Below are positions 1 through 7,249 of a stretch of 15,228 bases of DNA, piece after piece (position 1 is the first letter of the stretch; each line of letters begins with the position of its first letter). Origin of the DNA: an uncultured Clostridia bacterium (GTDB lineage: Bacteria; Bacillota; Clostridia; UMGS1883); assembly GCA_947629615.1 (NCBI GenBank), contig CANRER010000021.1, positions 1-15,228 on the forward strand, written 5' to 3'. The translations under genes and the position numbers were made by a program. The notes beneath the pieces are model-generated. The model did not search any database. It was given only the letters and a program-made list of their open reading frames with translations, and was not told where the DNA came from.

Positions 1-1935
1 GAGGAAAAAACAACCAAGGTCTATGACGAGAGCCAAATTCAGGTGCTGGAGGGCCTTGAGGCCGTCCGCAAGCGCCCGGGTATGTATATCGGCTCCACGG
101 GCGAAAACGGCCTCCACCATCTTGTATACGAAATTGTGGACAACAGTATCGACGAGGCTTTGGCCGGATACTGCACTCATATCGAGGTCGAGATAGGTAA
201 GGACAATACCATAACCGTTACCGACAACGGCCGAGGTATCCCCACGGGCATTCACCCACAGCAGGGTGTGTCCACCGTCGAGGTAATTCATACGGTGCTT
301 CACGCGGGCGGCAAGTTCGGCGGCGACGGCTACAAGGTCAGCGGCGGTCTGCACGGCGTCGGCGCAAGCGTTGTAAACGCGCTCAGCGAGTGGTTCGAGG
401 TTTGGGTTCACGACGGAAAGCATATCCATTATCAGAAGTACGAGCGCGGCGCCCCGGTGGAGCCGCTGAAAATCGTGGGCGAAACCGACCACACCGGCAC
501 AACTACGCGCTTTAAGCCCGACGGCGAGATTTTCGACGTTCTCGTTTTCGATTACGACGTACTGCTGCGCCGCATGAGGGAGCAGGCCTTCCTTAACAAG
601 GGAGTGCGCATAACCCTCACCGACAGGCGCGATAACGGCGAGGAGGGCGAAAAAAGCGAAAGCCTGATGTACGAGGGAGGCATAATCTCCTTTGTCGAAT
701 ACATCAACCGCACCAAGGAGGTACTCCACCCCGAGGTCATTTATCTTGAAGCCGAGCGCGACGACATGAACGTCGAGATTGCCATGCAGTACAACACCGA
801 TTACAACGAGGTGATAGTTTCCTTCGCCAATAACATACATACGACGGAGGGCGGCTATCACGAAACGGGCTTCAAGAACGCGCTGACGAAGATACTCAAC
901 GATTATGCGAGGAAATACAATTTGATAAAGGACGGCGACAAAAAGCTCAGCGGCGAGGACGTGCGCGAAGGTCTTACGGCGATAATTTCGGTCAAGATAG
1001 CCGAGGCGCAGTTCGAGGGCCAGACCAAAACTAAGTTGGGCAATATCGAGGTGCGCTCCCTTGTGGAAAACAGCATGGTCGAAGCTCTCGGCAGCTACCT
1101 TGAGGAAAACCCCGCCGTGGCGAGGCTTGTGATAGATAAGGCCATGACGGCCAACCGCGCCCGCGAGGCCGCCCGCAAGGCCCGCGAGCTTACCCGCAGG
1201 AAAAACTCGCTTGAAAACACCACCCTTCCCGGCAAGCTGGCCGACTGCATCGAAAACGGCATTGAGCGCACCGAAATATATATCGTCGAGGGAGATTCCG
1301 CCGGCGGCAGCGCCAAGCAGGGCCGCGACAGGAATTTCCAAGCCATACTCCCGCTTTGGGGCAAAATGCTGAACGTCGAAAAGGCCCGGGCCGATAAGAT
1401 ATACGGCAACGACAAGCTGACTCCCGTCATTACCGCGCTCGGCGCGGGCATAGGCGAGGAGTTCGACATAAACAAGCTGCGCTACGGCAAGGTCATAATC
1501 ATGGCCGATGCCGATGTGGACGGCAGCCATATCCGCACCCTTCTTTTGACGTTCTTCTTCCGCTTTATGCGGCCGCTCGTCGAGCAGGGCCACGTTTATC
1601 TTGCCCAGCCGCCTCTGTTCAAGAACAAGAGAGGCAAGGAGGAAAGCTACACCTACACCGAAGAGGAGCAGGAGGAAGCCCTTCGCGAAATGAGAGAGCG
1701 CTACGGCGAGGACGTCAAGATTGACATTCAGCGCTACAAGGGCCTTGGCGAAATGGATCCCGAGCAGCTTTGGGAAACCACGATGAACCCCGAAACCCGC
1801 AATATGCTCCGCGTCACCATGGACGACGCCGTCGCCGCGGACGAGATATTCACCATCCTCATGGGCGACAAGGTCGAGCCTCGCCGCGAGTTCATCGAGG
1901 TCAATTCCAAGTACGTCACCAATCTTGACATTTGA
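1..1935 (+). CDS. gyrB: DNA gyrase subunit B (5'-truncated by window edge)
   Basis: ATPase subunit of DNA gyrase; with GyrA it introduces negative supercoils into DNA. The reading frame is open from base 1 and already encodes EEKTTKVYDESQIQVLEGL, the usual segment before the RKRPGMYIG motif, so the true start lies upstream and the GTG at 43 is an internal valine. Visible in order: GHKL ATPase motifs (Glu encoded at 130 and Asp-Asn at 139-144, GRGIP, GGLHGVGASVVNALS), the transducer region, the TOPRIM motif EGDSAGGSAKQGR (from 1288), the Mg-binding DADVDGSHIRTLLL segment (about 1507-1548), and the C-terminal end NSKYVTNLDI. Length fits the roughly 640-residue Firmicutes form without the insertion seen in E. 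coli. A tryptophan (1357-1359, PLWGK) stands where E. coli has Lys447. It ends 17 bases before gyrA and is probably cotranscribed with it. Topoisomerase IV ParE is the alternative, but the linkage and motifs favour GyrB. Confidence 0.97.
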   Translation, partial: EEKTTKVYDESQIQVLEGLEAVRKRPGMYIGSTGENGLHHLVYEIVDNSIDEALAGYCTHIEVEIGKDNTITVTDNGRGIPTGIHPQQGVSTVEVIHTVLHAGGKFGGDGYKVSGGLHGVGASVVNALSEWFEVWVHDGKHIHYQKYERGAPVEPLKIVGETDHTGTTTRFKPDGEIFDVLVFDYDVLLRRMREQAFLNKGVRITLTDRRDNGEEGEKSESLMYEGGIISFVEYINRTKEVLHPEVIYLEAERDDMNVEIAMQYNTDYNEVIVSFANNIHTTEGGYHETGFKNALTKILNDYARKYNLIKDGDKKLSGEDVREGLTAIISVKIAEAQFEGQTKTKLGNIEVRSLVENSMVEALGSYLEENPAVARLVIDKAMTANRAREAARKARELTRRKNSLENTTLPGKLADCIENGIERTEIYIVEGDSAGGSAKQGRDRNFQAILPLWGKMLNVEKARADKIYGNDKLTPVITALGAGIGEEFDINKLRYGKVIIMADADVDGSHIRTLLLTFFFRFMRPLVEQGHVYLAQPPLFKNKRGKEESYTYTEEEQEEALREMRERYGEDVKIDIQRYKGLGEMDPEQLWETTMNPETRNMLRVTMDDAVAADEIFTILMGDKVEPRREFIEVNSKYVTNLDI

Positions 1936-1952
1936 GAAAGGAGCAGGCCCAC

Positions 1953-4439
1953 ATGGCTTCAGAAGCAAGGGAGTTCAACGCCGGCAATATTACCGACGTA
2001 GAGCTCGTCAGCGAGATGAAAAGCTCGTATATCCAATACGCCATGAGCGTTATCGTCAGCCGCGCCCTGCCCGATGTGCGCGACGGACTTAAGCCCGTTC
2101 ACAGAAGAATACTTTATACAATGTATCAGGCGGGGTATACCCCCGACAAGCCCTACAAGAAGTGCGCCGCCACCGTCGGCGACGTTCTCGGTAAATACCA
2201 CCCCCACGGCGACGCTTCGGTTTACGACGCGATGGTGCGTATGGCGCAGGACTTTTCGCTGCGCTACCCTCTGGTGGACGGCCACGGCAACTTCGGTTCG
2301 GTGGACGGCGACCCGCCGGCGGCCTATAGATACACCGAGTCGCGCATGAGCAAAATCGCGCTCGAAACGCTTAACGACATCGACAAGGAAACCGTCGATT
2401 TTATGCCCAACTACGACGGCAGCCTGAAGGAACCCGAGGTGCTGCCATCAAGGCTGCCGCAGCTTCTCGTCAACGGCAGCTCGGGCATAGCCGTCGGCAT
2501 GGCCACGAATATTCCGCCCCACAACCTGACAGAGGTCATCAACGGCATTGTGGCTTATATAGATAACCGCGATATATCCATCGACGAGCTTATGACCCAC
2601 ATAAAGGGCCCCGACTTCCCCACCGCCGGCCTCATCATGGGCAAGAGCGGTATCCGCGCCGCCTACCAGACGGGCAGGGGAAAAATACTTATGCGCTCCC
2701 GCGCCGAAATTGAGGGCGACGACGGCCAGCGTCAGCGCATAATCGTCACCGAAATCCCGTATCAGGTCAACAAGGCGCGGCTCATTGAAAAAATCGCCGA
2801 GCTGGTGCGCGAAAAGCGCATCGAGGGCATAAGCGGCCTGCGCGACGAATCCGACCGCAACGGTATGCGCATAGTTATTGAGATAAAGCGCGACGCCAAC
2901 GCCAACGTGGTGCTGAATAATCTGTATAAGAACACCCAAATGCAGGAAAGCTTCGGCGTTATCATGCTGGCGATAGTCGACGGCCAGCCGAAGGTGCTTG
3001 ACCTCAAGCAGATAATTGAAAATTACGTTTCCTTTCAGGAGGACGTTATCCGAAGGCGCACCGCCTTCGACCTCGACAAGGCGAAGGCCCGCGCCCACAT
3101 ACTGGAGGGCCTGCTTATCGCTCTCGATAACATTGACGCGGTAATAAAAACCATTCGCGAAAGCTACGACGACGCAAAGGAAAGGCTGATGGAAAGGTTC
3201 AGCCTTTCCGAGGAGCAGGCCAAGGCCATTCTCGACATGAGGCTGGCGCGGCTTCAGGGCCTCGAAAAGGAGAAGATAGACGCTGAGTATAACGAACTGC
3301 TCGCGAGGATAAAGTACTATACCGACGTGCTTCAAAGCGAGAGCATGGTGCTTGACATAATCAAGCAGGAGCTCGGCGTTATGAAGGAAAAATACGGCGA
3401 CGAGCGCCGCACCGAAATCACGAGCGTGGTTGACGATATTGACATCGAGGATCTTATCGAGGAGGAGGAAAACGTCATAACCCTCACCCACTTCGGCTAC
3501 GTAAAGCGTATGCCTACCGCGGCGTACCGCAGTCAGCGGCGCGGCGGCAGGGGCGTGACCGGCCTCCAGACGCGCGAGGAGGATTACGTGGAAACGATAT
3601 TCTCGTCCTCCACCCACGATAATATTCTGTTTTTCACCAACAGGGGCCGTATGTACAAGCTCAAGGCCTACCAGCTCCCCGAGGCGGGGCGGCAGGCGCG
3701 CGGCACGGCTATTGTAAACCTGCTGCCCATCGAAAACGGCGAAAAGATAACCGCCGTTATCCCCCTGCGCGATTTTGAGGACGGCAGGTATCTCCTGATG
3801 TGTACGCGCGGCGGCGTTATCAAAAAGACCGGGCTTATGGAATACAGCAATATCCGCAAGGGCGGGCTGATAGCCATAAACCTCGACGAGGGCGACGAGC
3901 TTATCCGCGTGGAGCTGACCGACGGCAAAAACGAGGTCGTAGTTGCCACTCACGACGGCATGGCTATACGCTTCAACGAGATGGACGTTCGCTCCACGGG
4001 CCGCGTTTCAAGGGGCGTTAAGGCCATAACCCTGCGCGGCGGCGATTACGTTATCGGTATGTGCGTGCCGAGCGAAGGCGAGGAGCTTTTGCTCATCAGC
4101 GAAAACGGCTACGGCAAGCGGACGGGGCTCGACGCATACCGCGTTCAGGGCCGCGGCGGCCTCGGCCTGAGAAGCTATAAAATATCCGACCAAACCGGCA
4201 GCGTTGTGGCCATTCACAGCGTTGGCGACGGCGACGATATTATGATGATAACCAGCGAGGGCGTTGTTATCCGCATTTCCGCGGCGGACATCAGCACCAT
4301 AGGCCGCAATACGCGCGGCGTGCGGCTGATGCGCCTCGGCGAGGAAGTGAAGGTGGTTTCCGCCGCCAAGACCGACCACGAGGAGCCGCAGGAGGACGCG
4401 CCCGCCGAAGCCCCCTCGGAGGAACAAGAACAAGAATAA
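1953..4439 (+). CDS. gyrA: DNA gyrase subunit A
   Basis: DNA breakage-and-rejoining subunit of gyrase, 828 residues. The ATG at 1953 is chosen because AAAGGAG (1937-1943) lies 9 bases upstream and the protein then begins in the usual GyrA way; an in-frame TTG at 1932 has no such site and overlaps the gyrB stop. Motifs: winged-helix quinolone region KYHPHGDASVYDAMVRMAQ (residues 81-99), catalytic Tyr127 in YRYTESR, and the GyrA box QRRGGRG (residues 528-534) followed by the six-bladed beta-pinwheel with its repeated gyrase-A modules. The GyrA box marks it as gyrase rather than ParC. The C-terminal tail of about 18 residues is strongly acidic (Glu/Asp/Gln-rich). At the position of E. coli Ser83 there is Ala88, while Asp92 matches E. 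coli Asp87. The gene ends just before a shared convergent terminator. Confidence 0.98.
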   Translation: MASEAREFNAGNITDVELVSEMKSSYIQYAMSVIVSRALPDVRDGLKPVHRRILYTMYQAGYTPDKPYKKCAATVGDVLGKYHPHGDASVYDAMVRMAQDFSLRYPLVDGHGNFGSVDGDPPAAYRYTESRMSKIALETLNDIDKETVDFMPNYDGSLKEPEVLPSRLPQLLVNGSSGIAVGMATNIPPHNLTEVINGIVAYIDNRDISIDELMTHIKGPDFPTAGLIMGKSGIRAAYQTGRGKILMRSRAEIEGDDGQRQRIIVTEIPYQVNKARLIEKIAELVREKRIEGISGLRDESDRNGMRIVIEIKRDANANVVLNNLYKNTQMQESFGVIMLAIVDGQPKVLDLKQIIENYVSFQEDVIRRRTAFDLDKAKARAHILEGLLIALDNIDAVIKTIRESYDDAKERLMERFSLSEEQAKAILDMRLARLQGLEKEKIDAEYNELLARIKYYTDVLQSESMVLDIIKQELGVMKEKYGDERRTEITSVVDDIDIEDLIEEEENVITLTHFGYVKRMPTAAYRSQRRGGRGVTGLQTREEDYVETIFSSSTHDNILFFTNRGRMYKLKAYQLPEAGRQARGTAIVNLLPIENGEKITAVIPLRDFEDGRYLLMCTRGGVIKKTGLMEYSNIRKGGLIAINLDEGDELIRVELTDGKNEVVVATHDGMAIRFNEMDVRSTGRVSRGVKAITLRGGDYVIGMCVPSEGEELLLISENGYGKRTGLDAYRVQGRGGLGLRSYKISDQTGSVVAIHSVGDGDDIMMITSEGVVIRISAADISTIGRNTRGVRLMRLGEEVKVVSAAKTDHEEPQEDAPAEAPSEEQEQE

Positions 4440-4446
4440 TAAAACG

Positions 4447-4474
4447 AAAAAAGACCCCCGCGCGGGGGTCTTTT
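4447..4474. terminator. Bidirectional rho-independent terminator between gyrA and sigE
   Basis: The 18-base sequence at 4453-4470 (GACCCCCGCGCGGGGGTC) is a perfect palindrome, flanked by six A on the left (4447-4452) and four T on the right (4471-4474). It therefore makes a GC-rich hairpin followed by a U-run in both directions. The gyrA stop is 7 bases from its left edge and the sigE stop codon (4476-4478) is one base past its right edge, so one element terminates both converging units. Confidence 0.93.
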
Positions 4475-4475
4475 G

Positions 4476-5168
4476 TTACATATATTTTGCCATATCCTTT
4501 CGTAGGCGGGCGATGATTTTCTTTTCGAGGCGGGAGATATAGCTTTGGCTTATGCCGAGCAGGTCGGCGACCTCCTTTTGGGTGAGCTCCTTTCTGCCGC
4601 CGAGGCCGTAGCGCAGCTCCACTATCTGCTTTTCGCGGCGGCTCAGCCTATCCATTGCTTGGTGCAAAAGCTGGCAGTCCACCTCCTCCTCGATGTGCTT
4701 ATCCACGCTGTCGGCGTCGGAACCGAGTACGTCGCCGAGCAGCAGCTCGTTGCCGTCCCAGTCCACGTTCAGCGGCTCGTCGAACGAAACCGTCACGCGG
4801 CTGTTGCTGTTTTTGCGCAGATACATGAGTATCTCGTTTTCAATGCAGCGGCTGGCGTAGGTGGCGAGCTTTATTTTTTTGTTCGGATCGAAGGTGTTAA
4901 TGGCCTTTATCAGCCCTATTGCCCCGATTGAGATAAGGTCGTCGGGGCAGACGCCGGTGTTGTCGAAGCGCCGCGCTATGTAGACCACGAGCCGTAAATT
5001 GCGCTCGATGAGGATATTGCGGTACTTTACGTCGGCGATTTTGGCTATACATTCGGCCTCCTCCTCGGGCGGGAGGGGCGGCGGCAGATAGTCGCCCCCG
5101 CCGATGTAGTTCACCTCGGCGGGGTGTTGAATGAGGTATTGGCGGAAGATGGATCTAAGGGCAAGCAT
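4476..5168 (-). CDS. sigE: RNA polymerase sporulation sigma factor SigE (pro-SigE)
   Basis: Early mother-cell sigma factor of endospore formation, 230 residues. The ATG at 5168 is preceded by AGGAGG six bases away. Residues 1-20 form a short pro-sequence ending AEVN, followed by YIGGGDYLPPPL, which matches the junction at which SpoIIGA cleaves B. subtilis pro-SigE (between Tyr and Tyr-Ile-Gly-Gly), so the predicted cut is after Asn20. Sigma region 2 spans about 53-120 (ERNLRLVVYIARRF, DLISIGAIGLIKAINTF, TYASRCIENEILMYLR); the VSFDEPLNVDWDGNELLL linker is typical of SigE/SigK; region 4 with its helix-turn-helix lies about 175-225 (TQKEVADLLGISQSYISRLEKK). SigK is the main alternative, but spoIIGA directly upstream decides for SigE. 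The gap to spoIIGA is 78 bases. The sigG gene that often follows sigE is absent; gyrA converges instead. Confidence 0.95.
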   Translation of the reverse strand: MLALRSIFRQYLIQHPAEVNYIGGGDYLPPPLPPEEEAECIAKIADVKYRNILIERNLRLVVYIARRFDNTGVCPDDLISIGAIGLIKAINTFDPNKKIKLATYASRCIENEILMYLRKNSNSRVTVSFDEPLNVDWDGNELLLGDVLGSDADSVDKHIEEEVDCQLLHQAMDRLSRREKQIVELRYGLGGRKELTQKEVADLLGISQSYISRLEKKIIARLRKDMAKYM

Positions 5169-5246
5169 GGCGGCCTCCTATATGATAATTGATAAATGAG
5201 AGCCGAGCCGCCGCAGGCCCATGGCGGCGAAGCTCCCGTTCCCGGT

Positions 5247-6125
5247 TCAGTTGGGGTTATACAGCGCGTCGTAGCTGCGGTCGGCCGAAAGGGCCCGTGG
5301 GTATATTCCTATAACGCAGCGTTCCATCGGGCGCATGGCCCCGCCGTCCATGACGGCGGCGAGGTCGGGGACGAAGCCCACCATAAGGCCCTCCTCGCGG
5401 CCCACGGAGTTGAATGGGATAAGCCTCGCGCGCACGCCGAGGGCGGCCATCTCGCTCAGGCCGTCCTGAAGGTTTTCCGACGAAAGACTCAGCCGGGCCT
5501 CGGGGCCGAAAAGCTCGCCGAGAGCGTCCAGCTCGGCCACGATGACGGGAGCGCGGCTTATGGGGTCCACAAGTATGTTGCCGGTGTCGGCAAGGGCTGT
5601 GAGCTCGGCCCTGCGGCCCCCAAGCTCCACAACCACCCTGCGGCGCGCGCCGCGGCGGCGGCAGAGCCGCGCCACGCCTACGATTATGCGAAGCCCGCCG
5701 TAAAACGCCGCCGCGCCGGCAAACAGGGCCGTGGCCGGAATGTCCAGATACATAACTCCGTTGGAATACACGGCCCCGAGGGCCGCGCCCCAGCCCGTCA
5801 TGAACACCAGCGCGAAGCTCAACCCGCCAAAGACCAGCGACAGGCCGTAAAATATGCCCAGCAGGCGGAAAAACTCGCCGAGGCCGTATATGGGGAAGGC
5901 GGCGCAGATTATCATCATCGAGGCGATAAGCTTAAAAACCAGCCCGCCGAGAACGCTCAGGTTCGGGAAAAACACCGCTATGGCGTAGGCCGCGCCGAGA
6001 GCGGCCCCAAGCAGCGAACGCCACAGCGGAGGGCGGCTTTTGCCCAGCAGCCCCGCCGCCCGAAGCAATATGAAATTGACCGCCAGATTTACGGCGAAAA
6101 GCACGTCTATGTATACCACCGGCAT
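5247..6125 (-). CDS. spoIIGA: Sporulation sigma-E factor-processing peptidase SpoIIGA
   Basis: Membrane-bound aspartic protease that removes the pro-sequence of SigE in response to a signal from the forespore. 292 residues starting at the ATG at 6125, preceded on the minus strand by GGGGTGA; the protein then opens MPVVYIDVLFAVNL, like known SpoIIGA proteins. An ATG 36 bases further upstream is in frame but lacks a ribosome site. Five or so hydrophobic segments fill residues 1-155 and an Arg-rich stretch (156-163) leads into the cytoplasmic domain. The catalytic motif LADTGNILVDP places the active aspartate at Asp180 (B. subtilis Asp183). Further family signatures are RLIPFNSVG (about 234-242) and CVIGIYPRALSAD (270-282). 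It precedes sigE in the same direction and was probably transcribed from a Spo0A-controlled promoter in 6126-6260. Confidence 0.93.
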   Translation of the reverse strand: MPVVYIDVLFAVNLAVNFILLRAAGLLGKSRPPLWRSLLGAALGAAYAIAVFFPNLSVLGGLVFKLIASMMIICAAFPIYGLGEFFRLLGIFYGLSLVFGGLSFALVFMTGWGAALGAVYSNGVMYLDIPATALFAGAAAFYGGLRIIVGVARLCRRRGARRRVVVELGGRRAELTALADTGNILVDPISRAPVIVAELDALGELFGPEARLSLSSENLQDGLSEMAALGVRARLIPFNSVGREEGLMVGFVPDLAAVMDGGAMRPMERCVIGIYPRALSADRSYDALYNPN

Positions 6126-6184
6126 GGCGTCACCCCATATTCGTAAATTGGCCCTCCGCACCGGCCCTTGGCGCCGATACGGTT

Positions 6185-6219
6185 ATTTTACCGCCGTTTT
6201 CGGGAAAATGCTGTCGCAA
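6185..6219 (-). promoter_or_regulatory. Candidate spoIIG promoter with long spacer and Spo0A-box-like sequence
   Basis: On the minus strand TTGCGA (6219-6214) and TAAAAT (6190-6185) are separated by 23 bases, about 60 bases upstream of spoIIGA. The B. subtilis spoIIG promoter is known for an unusually long spacer (22 bases) and Spo0A boxes over the -35 region. Here TGTCGCA (plus strand, 6212-6218) differs at one position from the Spo0A core TGTCGAA and overlaps the -35, and a weaker TTTGTAGAT lies at 6252-6244 on the minus strand. This is an analogy from sequence only; no ordinary 17-base-spaced promoter was seen here on this strand. Confidence 0.33.
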
Positions 6220-6252
6220 TAAAGGCACGGGCGGGGAAAAATTATCTACAAA

Positions 6253-6264
6253 TTTTTGCAAAAA
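6253..6264. promoter_or_regulatory. AT-rich palindrome upstream of the hypE promoter (possible operator or UP element)
   Basis: TTTTTGCAAAAA is a perfect 12-base palindrome ending four bases before the -35 hexamer of the hypE-hypD promoter. It could be a regulator site or simply an A/T-tract UP element. No regulator is encoded next to it. Confidence 0.3.
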
Positions 6265-6267
6265 ATC

Positions 6268-6296
6268 TTGACAAAGCGCGGGTTTAGTTATAAAAT
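6268..6296 (+). promoter_or_regulatory. SigA-type promoter of hypE-hypD
   Basis: A consensus -35 TTGACA (6268-6273) and a -10 TAAAAT (6291-6296, one mismatch to TATAAT) are spaced by exactly 17 bases. Predicted transcription start is near 6303, giving a leader of about 38 bases before the hypE ATG. Confidence 0.8.
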
Positions 6297-6340
6297 TATT
6301 CTGTTATATATTGTTTGTCCGCCTCAAAGGAGGCTGAAGC

Positions 6341-7234
6341 ATGGACGCGCTCATTTTCAACATACAGCGGTTCTCGACCCACGACGGGCCGGGAATACGC
6401 ACGACGGTGTTTTTCAAGGGCTGCCCCTTGCGCTGCCGTTGGTGCCACAACCCCGAAAGCCAAGGCTTCGCGCCGGAAATAATGCATAACCCCGAACGCT
6501 GCGTCCTCTGCGGGCGCTGCGCGTCGGTCTGCCCCGAGGGAGCGGTTTCGTTCAGCGGGGGCAAAATCGCGACCGACCGCGAAAAATGCGCGGTCTGCGG
6601 CCTCTGCGCCGAGGAATGTCCCGCCTGCGCGAGGGAGCTGGCCGGTCAGCGCCGCTCCGTGGACGAAATATTGGATATAATCCGCCGCGACAGAACATTT
6701 TACGGCGAAAGCGGCGGCGGGGCCACGTTCTCGGGCGGAGAGTGCCTTTCGCAGCTTGGCCCGCTCGCCGAGCTGCTCGCGGGCTGCCGCCGTTTGGGCG
6801 TAAGCGCGGCGGTGGATACCTGCGGGGCCGCACCGTGGGAGTCGATTGAGGCCGTCGCCCCGCTGACCGATTTATGGCTTTACGACATAAAGTGCGTGGA
6901 CGGCGAAAAGCATAAGGCCCTGACCGGCGCGGGGAACGAATTGATTCTCGCGAATTTGCATAGGCTTAAGGAAGGGGGCGCGCGCATCTGGCTGCGCCTG
7001 CCGCTGATAGGCGGGTTGAACGATACCGCCGCCGACGTTTCCGCCGCGCTCGCGCTGGCGGGGGATATAAAGCCCGAAAAGGTCAGCCTGCTGCCCTACC
7101 ATTCGACGGGCAGCTTCAAGTACGGCCGCTTGGGCCGCGAAGCCGAGGACTTTGCCGCTCCGACGAAGGAGAGGCTTGACGAAATAAAAGAAATTTTTGT
7201 CGCCGCCGGGCATAAAACGGCCGTCGGCGCGTAA
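6341..7234 (+). CDS. hypE: Glycyl-radical enzyme activating enzyme (predicted 4-hydroxyproline dehydratase activase HypE)
   Basis: Radical-SAM enzyme that abstracts a hydrogen from the conserved glycine of its partner enzyme, using S-adenosylmethionine and a [4Fe-4S] cluster. 297 residues; AAAGGAGG (6326-6333) lies seven bases before the ATG. The radical-SAM cysteines are C28, C32 and C35 in GCPLRCRWCHNPES, with HDGPGIRTTVFFKGC before them as in all glycyl-radical activases. Residues 50-97 are a ferredoxin-like insert with two CxxCxxCxxxC motifs (C54/57/60/64 and C83/86/89/93), so two extra [4Fe-4S] clusters are expected; this insert is absent from pyruvate formate-lyase activase. TFSGGE (129-134) is the SAM-binding motif and VDTCG and YDIKCVD follow. 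The gene sits 15 bases before the glycyl-radical enzyme and is surely its activase. The hypE name follows from that partner. It is unrelated to the hydrogenase maturation gene of the same name. Confidence 0.9.
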   Translation: MDALIFNIQRFSTHDGPGIRTTVFFKGCPLRCRWCHNPESQGFAPEIMHNPERCVLCGRCASVCPEGAVSFSGGKIATDREKCAVCGLCAEECPACARELAGQRRSVDEILDIIRRDRTFYGESGGGATFSGGECLSQLGPLAELLAGCRRLGVSAAVDTCGAAPWESIEAVAPLTDLWLYDIKCVDGEKHKALTGAGNELILANLHRLKEGGARIWLRLPLIGGLNDTAADVSAALALAGDIKPEKVSLLPYHSTGSFKYGRLGREAEDFAAPTKERLDEIKEIFVAAGHKTAVGA

Positions 7235-7241
7235 GAAAGGG
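7234..7241 (+). promoter_or_regulatory. Ribosome binding site that decides the hypD start
   Basis: AGAAAGGG (7234-7241) overlaps the last base of the hypE stop codon. It lies eight bases before the ATG at 7250 but touches the in-frame GTG at 7241, so the ATG is the start. With this choice the protein lines up from its first residues with known HypD. Confidence 0.75.
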
Positions 7242-7249
7242 TGTCGGAT

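Noticed and set aside
1932..1952. TTG start for gyrA overlapping the gyrB stop
   Set aside because: The ATG at 1953 has a properly spaced AAAGGAG and gives the usual N-terminus.
2448..3953. Minus-strand open frame of about 500 codons opposite gyrA
   Set aside because: Fully inside gyrA, no recognisable motif; an artefact of GC-rich codon use.
5196..6146. Plus-strand open frame of about 316 codons opposite spoIIGA
   Set aside because: SpoIIGA motifs and operon context on the minus strand are clear; the plus-strand product is composition-biased.
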